From Bacteroidota bacterium (GTDB lineage Bacteria; Bacteroidota; Bacteroidia; Cytophagales; Cyclobacteriaceae): 64,000 nucleotides of DNA. The notes under the pieces are model-generated. The model worked only from the letters and a program-made list of their open reading frames with translations. It searched no databases and had not been told where the DNA came from. Shown piece after piece: positions 1 through 10,700 of the stretch. The DNA lies in NCBI GenBank assembly GCA_016178785.1, contig JACOSO010000046.1:62001-126000 (forward strand). The letters run 5' to 3'. How positions within the stretch are numbered: the first letter of the stretch is position 1; every line of letters begins with the position of its first letter. The translations under genes were made by a program, and so were the position numbers.

Positions 1-76
1 CCATGAGCACTGACATGATCTGCAGGCGCACACTACGCTCCAAAATTTTATCGAGATTGTCAAAAGGATTTTTCAC
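1..76 (-). CDS. Winged-helix transcriptional regulator, N-terminal fragment
   Basis: Only the first 25 codons are present; the gene runs off the left edge of the window. It starts with GTG, and this codon overlaps the TGA stop of the upstream membrane-protein gene (GTGA overlap), so the two are probably translationally coupled. The visible peptide (VKNPFDNLDKILERSVRLQI...) matches the typical start of the Bacteroidota winged-helix family of MarR/ArsR-like regulators, in which NPF-x-LD-K is followed by R-x-R-L-x-IM. Family assignment is inferred from this short stretch only. Confidence 0.5.
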   Translation of the reverse strand, partial: MKNPFDNLDKILERSVRLQIMSVLM

Positions 77-699
77 CGCTCGTATCGAAAATACATCACC
101 GCTCCGTAAAAGATATGCATCACGCCAAACCCAGTCGCCCACAAAATCAATCCGTACCCCGGAAACACCGCAGATGCAAGACCTAAAATAATTTCGGTCA
201 GCCCAAGATACATTACTTCACTATAGGTGCTTCTACCTGCCTGTATCAGGGCAAGCCCATAAAAGATGAGGCAAGTCGGGGCGAGGAGTATGTAATATTC
301 ACGAATTAAAAGAATGAGAATAAAAGCTCCACCCGTTCCCAGAGGGATTGACAGGTCTTTAAGCAGTTGCTTGCTGGTTGCATTCCATATTGTGGTTTGT
401 TGCCTTTTGGCCTTGTGAACACTCATCAAACACCCGGTAACCAATGAAGCAATCAGAACCAAGAAAGCAGTGATTTCTAAGTTGAAAATAGATGCCGGAT
501 GATCTAAAATTGAAATATGGAAATAACCGAAAGGGGGTAGAGGATAATAAATTAGTCTATACGCGATACCTGCACCTATTAGCGCATAAATTCCTGACAA
601 CACACCCGACAATCCGCTTAGTGAGATAAACTTCACCGACCTCTCCATCATCGAGCGTATGGAGGCAATGTCTTTTTCGAATTCTTTTATCTCTTTCAT
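73..699 (-). CDS. Multi-spanning membrane protein of unknown function
   Basis: A 208-residue protein with an acidic and basic N-terminal segment (about residues 1-20) followed by some five or six hydrophobic segments (near 22-45, 72-95, 118-140, 140-155, 163-185 and 188-204), so an inner-membrane protein. I see no catalytic motif and do not recognise a named family. Its stop overlaps the GTG start of a winged-helix regulator, an arrangement common in Bacteroidota where such a regulator is co-expressed with a small membrane protein. A sensing or membrane-stress role would be speculation. Confidence 0.75.
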   Translation of the reverse strand: MKEIKEFEKDIASIRSMMERSVKFISLSGLSGVLSGIYALIGAGIAYRLIYYPLPPFGYFHISILDHPASIFNLEITAFLVLIASLVTGCLMSVHKAKRQQTTIWNATSKQLLKDLSIPLGTGGAFILILLIREYYILLAPTCLIFYGLALIQAGRSTYSEVMYLGLTEIILGLASAVFPGYGLILWATGFGVMHIFYGAVMYFRYER

Positions 700-795
700 T
701 TGAAAGTACTTTTAATTTCAAAGTTAAAAACTAATTTATATAAACGCAAATTGATCAAACGGGTTGCCTGCAACTGATATTTGGAGGGCGGGGCG

Positions 796-1365
796 CTACT
801 TTTGTGTCATCGAAACGTTTAGTTTCACGATAATCACTGTTGCGATTTTCGCGCTCACAATTTGAGGCACCTGAATGTCATGATCTGCCAGCGGAATTTC
901 AAAATCTGAATGTATGGTAAGCACTCCCTTATCGATTTGAATTTTGCTCGGGATAATTCGTTCCTGCCTCTTGCCATGAATAATCAAATTGCCTTTTGCC
1001 CGAACATCGTAGGTTCCATCTTTTGTATAATCAATCGGATCAATGATATTGCCAGAATAAGTTGCGTCATAATACTTATCTGTTTCCATGTACTTTTCGT
1101 TGAAATGTTGTTGTTGAAGGCTGCTGTTGAAACCCTCGAATGATTGCACTTTTACAATAAATGCAAAATGCCCATTGGCGGGATCGATCATTCCTGCCAC
1201 TCTTTTTGTTGATGCATTGATCAATTCCAATTTAGCATTCGATGTGAAGCTGACTTCCCCTTTGTCGGAAGCGAATTTTTTTTGAGCGCTCAATTGAAAA
1301 TGAAAGAGGATCAAAAAAAACAAGACTGCCGGTTGTATTGTTTTTTTAGCCATGCTTGATTTCAT
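796..1365 (-). CDS. YceI-like exported protein
   Basis: About 189 residues from the chosen ATG. A hydrophobic signal peptide ends near LSAQ. The mature part resembles the YceI/lipocalin-like fold: a SNAKLELINASTKRVAG opening, a FNSSLQQQHFNEKYM segment matching the usual LQEQHFNENYME region, a G-x-I...GTYDVRAKGNLIIHG core and an ADHDI segment near the end. Bacteroidota homologues bind isoprenoid-like lipids in the periplasm; binding is inferred here. An ATG 14 codons further upstream (1407) is possible, but the signal peptide fits better from 1365 or 1353. No obvious operon partner. Confidence 0.8.
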   Translation of the reverse strand: MKSSMAKKTIQPAVLFFLILFHFQLSAQKKFASDKGEVSFTSNAKLELINASTKRVAGMIDPANGHFAFIVKVQSFEGFNSSLQQQHFNEKYMETDKYYDATYSGNIIDPIDYTKDGTYDVRAKGNLIIHGKRQERIIPSKIQIDKGVLTIHSDFEIPLADHDIQVPQIVSAKIATVIIVKLNVSMTQK

Positions 1366-1494
1366 AGACTTTGAATTTAATGCAGTGTTCTGTTTCAGAA
1401 GACTCATTAGGTTCTTAAAGTTAATAATTAATGCTTAACGGTAAATAGGTGCAAGGGATTCGCATTGATGACCAGCAAGGGGTCCGAAAGGGGT

Positions 1495-1534
1495 AAAAAA
1501 AACGCCCTGACGTTTTTCGTCAGGGCGTTTTTTT
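1495..1534. terminator. Bidirectional intrinsic terminator
   Basis: Perfect 11-bp stem (ACGCCCTGACG at 1502-1512 with its complement at 1518-1528) and a five-base loop, flanked by a run of A on the left and a run of T on the right, so it gives a U-tract in both directions. It lies just downstream of the minus-strand metallopeptidase gene, which it most likely terminates. Confidence 0.9.
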
Positions 1535-1548
1535 AAGTCAAGAAACTC

Positions 1549-2361
1549 TTAATAAAGATAGTTCAGAGCAGTCTTGTCATCGTTGTTGAAATAACGGTTG
1601 CTGCCATCAGTGCAAGCCAACATCCATGACTGTGCAGCCAATGTAGCTGTAGATGGAGTGCCAGGGATCAAGTTAGCGCCTATACCGCCATCTCCTTCGT
1701 TTGAGGCTGAGCCACCGCAGCTGATTGCGCGGTTGTAGTAATCTGTGTGGCGGAAACCAATGCAATGTCCCATTTCATGAGCCATGATAGTGGCAATGCC
1801 ATTCACAGTCAAATGATAAGTTGACTCAAGGATACCACTCATTTTGATAGTTCCATAAGGATTACCTGATGAAGTTGGGAATCCGGAAGAGCCAAGTATA
1901 CCCTGACGCTCCTGAGACCTGCTCAGTCTGCTAAAAACAATGTTGGCAGAGCTGGTGGTAACGCGCGTGAAATGTAACAGTAGGTTCTGCGCGTTGTAAC
2001 GGCTGATAGCTTCATCAAGTGCTGCGAAGTTGGCAGAACTAAAAGTTGTCGGCATATAAACCGTAATAGTTCTTGGAAGTCCGGTTACTAACTGATTAGT
2101 GGAATACTGTTCAGCAACTGGTACTCTGGTAGCGGGCTTCATGTTGTCCATGTCAGCCTGCGTCATAAAAATGTCGCCTTCCACTATATAGCCATTGTCA
2201 ACAGCAATCGGAGGGTGTTTGATCAAGTCAAATCCGAGGCTGGTGAGTTGGCTCCGCACGGATTGAGGAACAGTCAATGATTCCTCGTGATTTTCCGAGC
2301 AAGAGTAGAACACGCCTGAGCACGCAACGAGCACGCAGAAAAAGGTAAGGGTCTTTCTCAT
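1549..2361 (-). CDS. HEIGH-type zinc metallopeptidase lipoprotein (M57-like)
   Basis: A 270-residue secreted metallopeptidase. The extended zinc motif HEMGHCIGFRHTD (HExxHxxGxxH plus the typical Bacteroidota FRHTD tail) identifies the dual-action HEIGH metallopeptidase family. The start is set at MRKTLTFFCVL because a lipoprotein signal with a lipobox cysteine (FYSCSEN) follows; the reading frame is open for 28 more codons upstream but these are low-complexity and unlikely to be translated. It is divergent from an exported subtilase at 2522, suggesting a small secreted-protease locus. A strong terminator follows it at 1495-1534. Confidence 0.85.
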   Translation of the reverse strand: MRKTLTFFCVLVACSGVFYSCSENHEESLTVPQSVRSQLTSLGFDLIKHPPIAVDNGYIVEGDIFMTQADMDNMKPATRVPVAEQYSTNQLVTGLPRTITVYMPTTFSSANFAALDEAISRYNAQNLLLHFTRVTTSSANIVFSRLSRSQERQGILGSSGFPTSSGNPYGTIKMSGILESTYHLTVNGIATIMAHEMGHCIGFRHTDYYNRAISCGGSASNEGDGGIGANLIPGTPSTATLAAQSWMLACTDGSNRYFNNDDKTALNYLY

Positions 2362-2521
2362 AAAAGATAAATTTAGGTTTAGGTTTGGGATTAGGTAAAA
2401 ATTTATGGGCACGAAAAAATATTTTTTATTTCGATTATGCAACATTTCTTTAAGAAATTTTTAACAAATCCCAATGGTTATTACGCAAAAGGTTTCATTT
2501 TTGAAAGATTATTTGGTCTAA

Positions 2522-5089
2522 ATGTTTTATAAAAAACCCCTCCTGTGCCTTTCAATTGTAGTTTCGCACACGTTTGCATTTACTCAAGTAAATCTATCTC
2601 CTCAGCTTAAAAATAATTTTCATTTTGAGGCGAAGAAGACTAGGCTTTCGGTAAGCGTGCGAGATCTTGAAGCCTTTAAGAAGAAATATGTGGATAGAAT
2701 TCTCATCCATACCTTGCAAGATCAATCGAATATTGTTATCATTTCGGCATTGCACCAAAAAACCTTTGATCAATTAAAGGATGATGCAAATGTTTTATTT
2801 ATAGATCATCACGAAAAGGTCAGGGAAGAAGCCACGCTTGACCATGTGAATTCAAATTTTAATAGAATCACCAAAGCCCATTTTGCTTTTCCAGACATTT
2901 TAGGCAGTAATCAGAAAATTTCGATCAAGGAACAACGCTTTGACACTTCTGATATTGATTTGAAGAACAGAAGTTTTACTACATCTGTAACGCCATCAAC
3001 AACCTCTCAACATGCTACGACTATGGCGATATTGGTTGGAGGTGGTGGCAATTCATCTTGGCGGGCAACGGGTGTGGTGCCGCAGTCGCAGCTCACTTCT
3101 TCTGATTTCAGCAATTTGTCTCCAGATATTGTCACCATTTTTAACAGCAACTACATTCATTTGCAAAATCATAGCTACGGTGTCGGCATTGAAAATTATT
3201 ATGGCAATGAAGCTGTTGCATACGATTTGCAGGTTTACCAAAATCCTACATTGCTCCATGTATTTTCCTCTGGTAACTCCGGCCAGTCAAAACCCACATC
3301 GGGAACCTATTCGAACCTGACTTTTGCAAATCTTACCGGCAATTTCAAACATGCCAAAAACATTTTAGTAGTGAATGCGGTTGACACCACCTTATCCATC
3401 AACTCACTTAACTCACGCGGTCCTGCTTTTGACGGAAGAGTAAAGCCAGAGCTCACCACTTTCGGACAAGGCGGAACATCAGAGGCGGCCGCCCTTGCCT
3501 CAGGCATTAGTGCTCTCGTTCAGGAAAAATACAACGTGACGAATGGCCAACTTCCCGATGCATCGATGGTCAAAGCTATTCTCATTGCATCTTCGGATGA
3601 TATTGGGCCGAAGGGGATTGATTATTTGTATGGATACGGAAACATTAATGCCTACAAAGCTTTGAAATTGGTTGAGCTAAATCAGCAAACGAAAGTCACG
3701 ATGGCAAGCAATGATCAGATTAATGTGCCAATAAATATACCGGCTTCCACTTCTGAAATTAAAATTGCAGTTGCCTGGAGCGATCCCCCAGCTGCGGTCA
3801 ATGTAAATACGGTCTTGATCAACGACATAGAGAGCTGGCTTGACGATGGAAGCACGATTACACTTCCGTGGACATTAAATTCGTACCCCAATTCTGATTC
3901 GCTGCTCGCAGCCCCCAAAAGAAATGCAGATCATTTTAATAATGTTGAATACATAACGCTCGCCAATCCACCACAAGGGCTGTATCAATTAGTTTTGAAA
4001 TCGGGGGCTCTGACTAATTCATCTCAAACCGTTTCTGTTGCCTATTGGATGAACCAACAAAAACAATTCAGCTGGGATTTTCCGGACTCAACGCAAATTA
4101 TTGAAGGAGGGAAAAAAAACTTGCTGGTGTGGGAGGCAGAGCCCAATCAAAAGGGCGATTTGTATTTGCAGTTAAATCAAGGGAACTGGCAATTGATCAA
4201 AAGTGGACTTGATCTCAACAGTTATTTTTACTGGTCAAGCCCAAATCAGTTGACCAAAGCAAAATTGAAAATGGTAATTGGCACAAAGGAGTTCGTTTCC
4301 GGTGAATTTCTTATTTCTCCATTGCTAAAAATGAGTACGGCTTTTAGTTGTGCCGACAGTATCGGATTGATTTGGAATGCTGTGAAAGCGCCCGTTAGTT
4401 ATGAGTTGTATACGATGGGCAGCCAATATTTAAAAAAGTTTTCAGATACCAAAGATACGCTCCAAGTCTTACCAAAATCGAAGGATAAATTTTTTTCAGT
4501 AGCGCCCGTTCTGAATGGGGTCACAGGCTTGAAAAGTGAAGCTATTGATTATACACAGCAAGGTGCATTTTGCTACTTGAATCTTTTTGCCGCTGCACGG
4601 TTTAGTGCGTTGCAAGTGCGAGTTCAGTTATCACTAAGCTCTTGGTATAATGTGGGCCATGTTATTATTTTCAAAACTGTTAACAATGGGGTTCCAATTC
4701 CATATAAAAATATTTCGCCATCTAGTTCCACCCAGTTTATCTATTTCGATGCCGATTTGATTTCTGGTGCCATGGTATATCAGGCAGAAATCTTTTTCAA
4801 AAATGGATTGACCCTTTTTTCTGATATCATAGAAATACCAATCGAGGAAAAAGGAAAAGTTATTCTTTATCCAAATCCCGTCTCTGCTTCGAAGAGTGAT
4901 CTCAATATTCTTTCCGAGGGTATCGGAACGTTCAGGGTCCTTGACTTATTCGGCAGAACTGTTTTAGAAAAGGACATTCGATTATTTGAAGACGTCCTTG
5001 ATGTAGTCAACCTGCCAGCGGGTCTGTACATTTATCAATTCCTATCTGGAGATCAAGTAAAAGACACAGGAAGATTTGTGAAATATTAG
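2522..5089 (+). CDS. Subtilisin-like serine protease with T9SS C-terminal sorting domain
   Basis: An 855-residue S8-family protease with an N-terminal signal peptide (ends near AFTQ) and an N-terminal propeptide-like segment. Catalytic residues by motif: Asp near residue 141 (RFDTSDIDL), His164 (SQHATTMAIL, equivalent to HGTxVAG) and Ser320 (GGTSEAAALASG, equivalent to GTSxAAPxxAG). Beta-sandwich regions follow. The last 80 or so residues (ILYPNPVS... LPAGLYIYQF...) are a type A type IX secretion sorting domain, so the protein should be exported by the Por system and either surface-anchored or released. It is divergent from a metallopeptidase gene. The substrate is unknown. Confidence 0.92.
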   Translation: MFYKKPLLCLSIVVSHTFAFTQVNLSPQLKNNFHFEAKKTRLSVSVRDLEAFKKKYVDRILIHTLQDQSNIVIISALHQKTFDQLKDDANVLFIDHHEKVREEATLDHVNSNFNRITKAHFAFPDILGSNQKISIKEQRFDTSDIDLKNRSFTTSVTPSTTSQHATTMAILVGGGGNSSWRATGVVPQSQLTSSDFSNLSPDIVTIFNSNYIHLQNHSYGVGIENYYGNEAVAYDLQVYQNPTLLHVFSSGNSGQSKPTSGTYSNLTFANLTGNFKHAKNILVVNAVDTTLSINSLNSRGPAFDGRVKPELTTFGQGGTSEAAALASGISALVQEKYNVTNGQLPDASMVKAILIASSDDIGPKGIDYLYGYGNINAYKALKLVELNQQTKVTMASNDQINVPINIPASTSEIKIAVAWSDPPAAVNVNTVLINDIESWLDDGSTITLPWTLNSYPNSDSLLAAPKRNADHFNNVEYITLANPPQGLYQLVLKSGALTNSSQTVSVAYWMNQQKQFSWDFPDSTQIIEGGKKNLLVWEAEPNQKGDLYLQLNQGNWQLIKSGLDLNSYFYWSSPNQLTKAKLKMVIGTKEFVSGEFLISPLLKMSTAFSCADSIGLIWNAVKAPVSYELYTMGSQYLKKFSDTKDTLQVLPKSKDKFFSVAPVLNGVTGLKSEAIDYTQQGAFCYLNLFAAARFSALQVRVQLSLSSWYNVGHVIIFKTVNNGVPIPYKNISPSSSTQFIYFDADLISGAMVYQAEIFFKNGLTLFSDIIEIPIEEKGKVILYPNPVSASKSDLNILSEGIGTFRVLDLFGRTVLEKDIRLFEDVLDVVNLPAGLYIYQFLSGDQVKDTGRFVKY

Positions 5090-5119
5090 ACTATCAAAAT
5101 TTCTGCCTTCTTATTCAAT

Positions 5120-6553
5120 TCATTTTCTATAATCCAGTGCGGGCGGACGGTTGCCAATTAAAGGTTCGTACTTAAAATTTTCTCCCCTTCGTTTATTTAA
5201 CTCCTTCCATGAATCTTCGATCAACTTCGGATTGCTGAACGCATCGATCATTGCACCTGCCAGCGTTTTCGCAGCCACCATCATTCCCTTTGAACCAATG
5301 CTCATGCCTCCTGCAGCTACGGCCTGCCAACTGTGAGCTGCGGTGCCTGGCACCCACGTGGCGGTACCGAGTCCTGCTGTAGGAACCACCCAACTGATAT
5401 CACTCACATCTGTGCTGCCCCCCTTATCATCGTCTGGCCCGAATTTCTCGATTTCATTTGTAGATTCGAGTGCTGGCTTTTTTGAAAATGTCAACTGAAT
5501 CTTTTGCGCAAATTCTTTTTCAGAAGAAGTGAGCGTATAACCTCCCACGGTTCTAAGATTTTCGTCAACGGCTTTGGCAAGAGCCTCATTAGGCAATAGA
5601 TTATAAACTCCACCCGTAACCTCAGACTCAAATCGAGTTTCTGTACCGATCGATGCACCCTGTGCTGCTTTAGTCACCCACTCCCAAGTAGACTTCACTT
5701 GCGCGGGATCCGGATGGCGTACATAATAATAGACTTCGGCAAATGCAGGAACAACATTAGGAGCTTCGCCACCACGTGTAATCACATAATGAATTCTTGT
5801 TTTTTCATCCAAATGCTCGCGCATCATATTCACCATCATGTCCATGGCTTCAACCGCATCAAGTGCAGAGCGACCGCGTTGTGGAGAAGCTGCGGCATGC
5901 GATGCAATGCCATAAAACCTGAACTTGCCTGATTTATTGGAAAGTGATGAGCCATAACCTGCCGAGTTGCGCGAACTTGGATGCCAGTGAAAAACCACGT
6001 CAACTCCATTGAAGAACCCATCACGTACTAAGTAAACTTTTCCAGAGCCACCTTCTTCTGCCGGTGTTCCAAAAAATTTTATCGTTCCGGATTTTTTATT
6101 GGCAATCAACCATTCTTTCACGGCAATGGCTGCGGCACTTGAAGCAGTGCCAAACAAATGATGCCCGCAAGCATGACCGGCTTTTTGCCCATTGATCGGT
6201 TTCAGCTCAGGAACGGCTTCTTGCGCCACACCCGGTAACGCATCATATTCACCAAGAATTCCGATCACGGGTTTGCCAGATCCATACGTAGCAATGAAAG
6301 CCGTAGGCATGCCGGCAACACCGACCTCAATTTGAAAGCCGGATTCTTTTAGCGTCTGTTGAAGCAAAGTTGAACTTTGTGTTTCCTGAAAGCCCACTTC
6401 GGCAAAGCCCCAAATTTTTTGTTCGATGCCCGTGTAGTAATCATATTTCGAATCGATCGAATTGAAAACCTCTGGCTTGGATTTTTGAGCGAAGGAAAAT
6501 GTGTTTAAAAATAGAAAGATGCAGACAAAATAAATTACTGTTCTCATCGTCAT
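5120..6553 (-). CDS. M20 family amidohydrolase, exported (AbgB-like)
   Basis: A 477-residue M20-type metallohydrolase. A signal peptide ends near FSFAQ. Metal-binding and catalytic motifs seen are GEYDALPG, HACGHHLFG, GTPAEEGGSG and FHWHPSS, arranged as in the amidohydrolase/AbgB group that cleaves N-acyl amino acids or p-aminobenzoyl-glutamate. A dimerisation domain lies between about residues 210 and 330. Two start codons two residues apart (MTM) make little difference. The exact substrate cannot be told from sequence. It is convergent with the subtilase gene, only 30 bp away. Confidence 0.88.
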   Translation of the reverse strand: MTMRTVIYFVCIFLFLNTFSFAQKSKPEVFNSIDSKYDYYTGIEQKIWGFAEVGFQETQSSTLLQQTLKESGFQIEVGVAGMPTAFIATYGSGKPVIGILGEYDALPGVAQEAVPELKPINGQKAGHACGHHLFGTASSAAAIAVKEWLIANKKSGTIKFFGTPAEEGGSGKVYLVRDGFFNGVDVVFHWHPSSRNSAGYGSSLSNKSGKFRFYGIASHAAASPQRGRSALDAVEAMDMMVNMMREHLDEKTRIHYVITRGGEAPNVVPAFAEVYYYVRHPDPAQVKSTWEWVTKAAQGASIGTETRFESEVTGGVYNLLPNEALAKAVDENLRTVGGYTLTSSEKEFAQKIQLTFSKKPALESTNEIEKFGPDDDKGGSTDVSDISWVVPTAGLGTATWVPGTAAHSWQAVAAGGMSIGSKGMMVAAKTLAGAMIDAFSNPKLIEDSWKELNKRRGENFKYEPLIGNRPPALDYRK

Positions 6554-6643
6554 AGGTGGTTTAGGGTAAATATAAGAATGCTCATCAAAAAGTAATTCAA
6601 TAATTTACAGGAGAGGTTTCTCAGTGTAAAAAATGAAAGATAT

Positions 6644-7726
6644 TTGCCCATCAAAACAAAAGTAGACCATATAATAGTAGGGCAGGGGCTTGCCGGATCA
6701 TGCCTTGCCATTCAGTTATTGAATCGCGGAAAGAAGATCGTAACCTTCGATGAACCGGGAAAAAACAGGGCTTCAAAAGTTGCAGCAGGTTTATTTAATC
6801 CAATCACCGGCAAGCGAATGACAAAATCATGGAAGGCTGATGAAATTTTTCCCTATCTCATTCAGTTTTATTCTGACACCGAAAGGCTTTTGAGTAAGAA
6901 ATTCTTTCATCCCCTGCCAATCTATCGACCATTTGTTTCTGTTGAAGAGCAAAATGAATGGATGGCATTGAGTGCCGCGGAAGGTGTCAAAAATTTTATC
7001 GATAAAGTCTTTACGGGAAGCGTCTATGATCAAACCAACGATCTCTTTGGAGGTATTCTTACAACTCAGTCAGGTTACCTTGATGTCAGCTCCTTTATGT
7101 TGGCTGTTTGCAGCTCCCTTAAAAAAGAAAATGTCTACCGAGAAAATAATTTTGATTTTAGCCGTTTGAAAGTTTCAATTGCCACAATTGAATATGAAGA
7201 TACAGAGGCATCAAGTATCATTTTTTGCGATGGTGTAAGGGCTAACAACAATCCATTTTTTGATTGGCTTCCGGTTCGTCCGTTGAAAGGCGAGACACTA
7301 TCTGTTTCAATGGATGAGAAACCGGGCGCCATTTTTAACCGGGGCGTTTACCTTGTACCCACCGATCAGGATAATTCGTTTACAGTAGGGGCCACCTATC
7401 AACCCAATGACTCAAGCGAAATGACAAGCACAATGGCAAGAAACGAGCTGGAGGAAAAATTAAGAGCCCTTGTTAAAATTCCGTTTACGGTCAATCACCA
7501 AAATTGGGGCATCCGCCCTACTACGCCCGACCGCAGACCGATTCTTGGGCCACATCCTATTCACAAAAACATTATCGCATTCAACGGTATGGGCACGAAA
7601 GGTGTTAGTTTGGCTCCGTATTTTTCAGGCCAGCTTGCCGATTGGTTGGAAGGCAAAACGGAAATACAGAATGAAGTAAATATTGAGCGTTTTAAAGCGT
7701 TATATTCGAGACTTAGTTCTCTATAA
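6644..7726 (+). CDS. FAD-dependent oxidoreductase (DAO family)
   Basis: About 360 residues. The N-terminus carries the dinucleotide-binding motif (HIIVGQGLAGS, then FDEPG at the end of the second strand). A C-terminal GIRPTTPDRRPILGPHP segment is characteristic of glycine/D-amino-acid-oxidase-like flavoproteins, and NGMGTKGVSLAPY supplies the closing FAD contact. No in-frame ATG exists ahead of the Rossmann motif, so translation most likely starts at TTG 6644; the ATG at 6633 is out of frame. The next gene begins three bases after its stop, so the pair may be co-transcribed. Substrate unknown. Confidence 0.82.
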   Translation: MPIKTKVDHIIVGQGLAGSCLAIQLLNRGKKIVTFDEPGKNRASKVAAGLFNPITGKRMTKSWKADEIFPYLIQFYSDTERLLSKKFFHPLPIYRPFVSVEEQNEWMALSAAEGVKNFIDKVFTGSVYDQTNDLFGGILTTQSGYLDVSSFMLAVCSSLKKENVYRENNFDFSRLKVSIATIEYEDTEASSIIFCDGVRANNNPFFDWLPVRPLKGETLSVSMDEKPGAIFNRGVYLVPTDQDNSFTVGATYQPNDSSEMTSTMARNELEEKLRALVKIPFTVNHQNWGIRPTTPDRRPILGPHPIHKNIIAFNGMGTKGVSLAPYFSGQLADWLEGKTEIQNEVNIERFKALYSRLSSL

Positions 7727-7729
7727 ATT

Positions 7730-10700
7730 ATGATGATGAGTCAGGTAATGAAGTTGGGTGGAGTTGTGGTTTTGGTTTTTCTTTTTACAAATGCAGGTGC
7801 GCAACGTGCATACGAGACCTTTGGACGTAATCGTATCCAGTACAAAAATCTGGACTGGAAATATTTAAGTTCCGAAAATTTTGACCTTTACTTTTATGGA
7901 GAGCGTAGAAAGACTGCACAAGAGGCGCTTCAATATCTAGAGTCAGAATTTGACCGTATCACCGACCTGCTCGGATTCTATCCCTATCAAAAAACGAAGG
8001 TATTTCTCTACAATTCCATTACCGATTTGCAGCAAAGCAATGTTGGCCTTAACCACAATCGTTACATAGTCAGTGGCGAGACGGAATTCATTAAACCGTA
8101 TGTGGAGATTGCGCATCCGGGCAACCTGGAAGAGTTCAAAGAGGAGCTCGTTTTTAAAATGTCAGATCTTCTCGTTAACGAGATGATGTTTGGAGGCAGC
8201 TTGAAAGATATGTTTGCCAGCGCAGTGTTGCTTAATTTGCCTGATTGGTTTGTCTATGGCACTTCTTACTATGTTGCGCACGGATGGAACGATGAGATGG
8301 ATGACTATGTGAGGCAGTTGGTGGTCAGTAAAAAAGTAAATAAAGCTTTACGCCTAAAAGATAAAGAAGCCGCTCTCATCGGCCAGTCGATTTGGAATTA
8401 CATCGTGGAGAAATATGGCAAGAGCAGCATCAACAATATACTCAACTATACGCGCATCATCCGCAACGAAGAGAAAAGCATCTTACTTACTCTGGGTGTG
8501 CCGTTCAAAACACTGATGAACGATTGGCGGGAATTCTATCTGTCGCAACAGAAAAGAGTAGCCCAAAGTTATGTGCCTCTTACTGATTCATTGCAGCTAA
8601 CCAAGCAAAGAAGACACGCTGTTACTTTCACCACTGTGAAATTAAGTCCCGATGGAAAGAGCGTGGCCTATGCAATGAACGATCGGGGAAAATTTACGGT
8701 GAAGGTAAAATCATTAGAGAACGGAATTGAATCGACCATCCTCTCGGGGGGTAACCACGCATTTATTAATCAAACGGTGGACTACCGCGTGCCCTTGCTT
8801 AACTGGTCTGATGCGAATACCCTTGGAGTAATCGGAGTGAAGGAGGGGCAGTATATCTTTTGGCTTTACGACTTGAAGACAAAAACAAAGCTTCCTCGTG
8901 AGCTCGATAAATTCAGCAACATTCGCAGTTTCAGTTTTTCAAACAACGGACGTCTAGTGATTGTGAGTGCAGATTTTGAGGGACAGAACGATTTGTTTTT
9001 GTTGAGCAGCCGCAGGGACCGAACCAAAAGATTGACCAATGATACGTTTGATGACCTTGACCCCACGTTTATTCCAAATTCGAATACAATTGTTTTCAGC
9101 TCCAACCGTGTTACAGACTCATTGACTACGGATGTGAAAGCGTTGCAAAAATTGTCCCCGTATTACAATCTTTTCCTTTACAACATCGATACCACTACTA
9201 ACCGACTGAAGCGCGTCACCCACACGTTGAGCAAAGATTTTCATCCGCGCGCCATGGACGCAAACAACTTTTTCTATTTGAGTGACCAACGTGGCATCAC
9301 CAATCTTTTTCATTATAATAGTGGGTCAGGTATTTATTCCCAGGTTACCAACTTCAATTCAAGCATCAAAGACTTCGATGTTAATTTTGGTAACCGTTTA
9401 CTCTCATTGGTGCTTACACAGAAATTGAGAGAAAATATTTTCATTGAGCGTAATTTTAATTTTGACAAACAGGTATTTACCCCGGTTACAAGACGAAAAG
9501 AAGTCTTACAGGCCAAGGTATTTATTGAACGGAAGAAAAAAGAACCAACGAAAGCGACTTCGCTCAAGGATTTGATCAATTTGCGGATGAAGGAGAAGAT
9601 CGACACCACCTCGAGACCAGAACAACCCGTGGAGGACGTGAAGAAAGACACAGTAAAGACGGCTAAGAAAACGACTGAAATCAGCACGGAAAACTATTCT
9701 TTTGACGAAGAACCGGTAAAGAAGGTGCCTATTACAGAAATTGATCACCCCGAAGTTAAACCTAATGTTAAGCCCGCAAACAAAGCTATCAGTACTGATG
9801 ATTACGTCTTCGAAGATGATGCGGTGAGACAAAAGCAACAACCCAATGAAACATTCCTTACCCGGTATGCAAAAGCACGTGAGATCACTAAAGTGCAGGG
9901 TCCATTTCCATATCAGCCAAAATTCAGTTACGACAATTTAGTGACCAATTTTGTAGTGGATCAGCTACGTGGCTTTAGTTTAAGATTTGAGACGCAAATG
10001 AATGACATGCTCGAGAATTTTAGAATTTATGCGGGACTTCAATTTGCAATAGCAGATATTAAGAGTGGAGATGTGTTTGGTGAAATTCAGTATTTGCCGC
10101 ATCGAATTGACTTTAGCGCTCGCGTTGATAGAAAAGTGATTTATTGGCAAACCAAGAATGCTGAGTTTCAAGGCAATGCTCCTGAGAATCAGAAATACTC
10201 TTTCCAGAAAGTTGAATTTGGCGCATCGTATCCTATTTCGGTTCGTACACGGGTTAGCCTTAAACCTTTTGTTGGGTTTACGGAGTATGTAGACAGGGGC
10301 TCGACCAATCCAGGATCATTAAGTTTCATACCTACACAGATTCAATTTTATACCGGGGCAAGAGCTGAAATAGTCTACGACAATTCTTTGACAACGGGCC
10401 TGAACATTATTGAAGGTACCAGAGGCAAACTGAGTGCAGTCACTTACCAAGCCACAGGCGATGCCAGGAAAAATTTTTCGCAGGTTTATGCTGATGTGCG
10501 TCATTACCAAAAAATATACAAGGAGATTGTCTTTGCTGTACGAGGCTATGCAGGTACTTTTTTTGGTAACGCCCCTAAAAAGTACATGCTTGGTGGAGTT
10601 GATAACTGGCTATTCAACTCTACTAACTACACTGGCAAACAAAACCCGTTAGTAAATAGCACTACTGTTTATAACCAGAATTTGATTTTTTCTGAGTTTG

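Noticed and set aside
3-191. Plus-strand open frame at the left edge
   Set aside because: It runs opposite to a recognisable winged-helix gene start and a membrane-protein gene, and its translation has no coding character.
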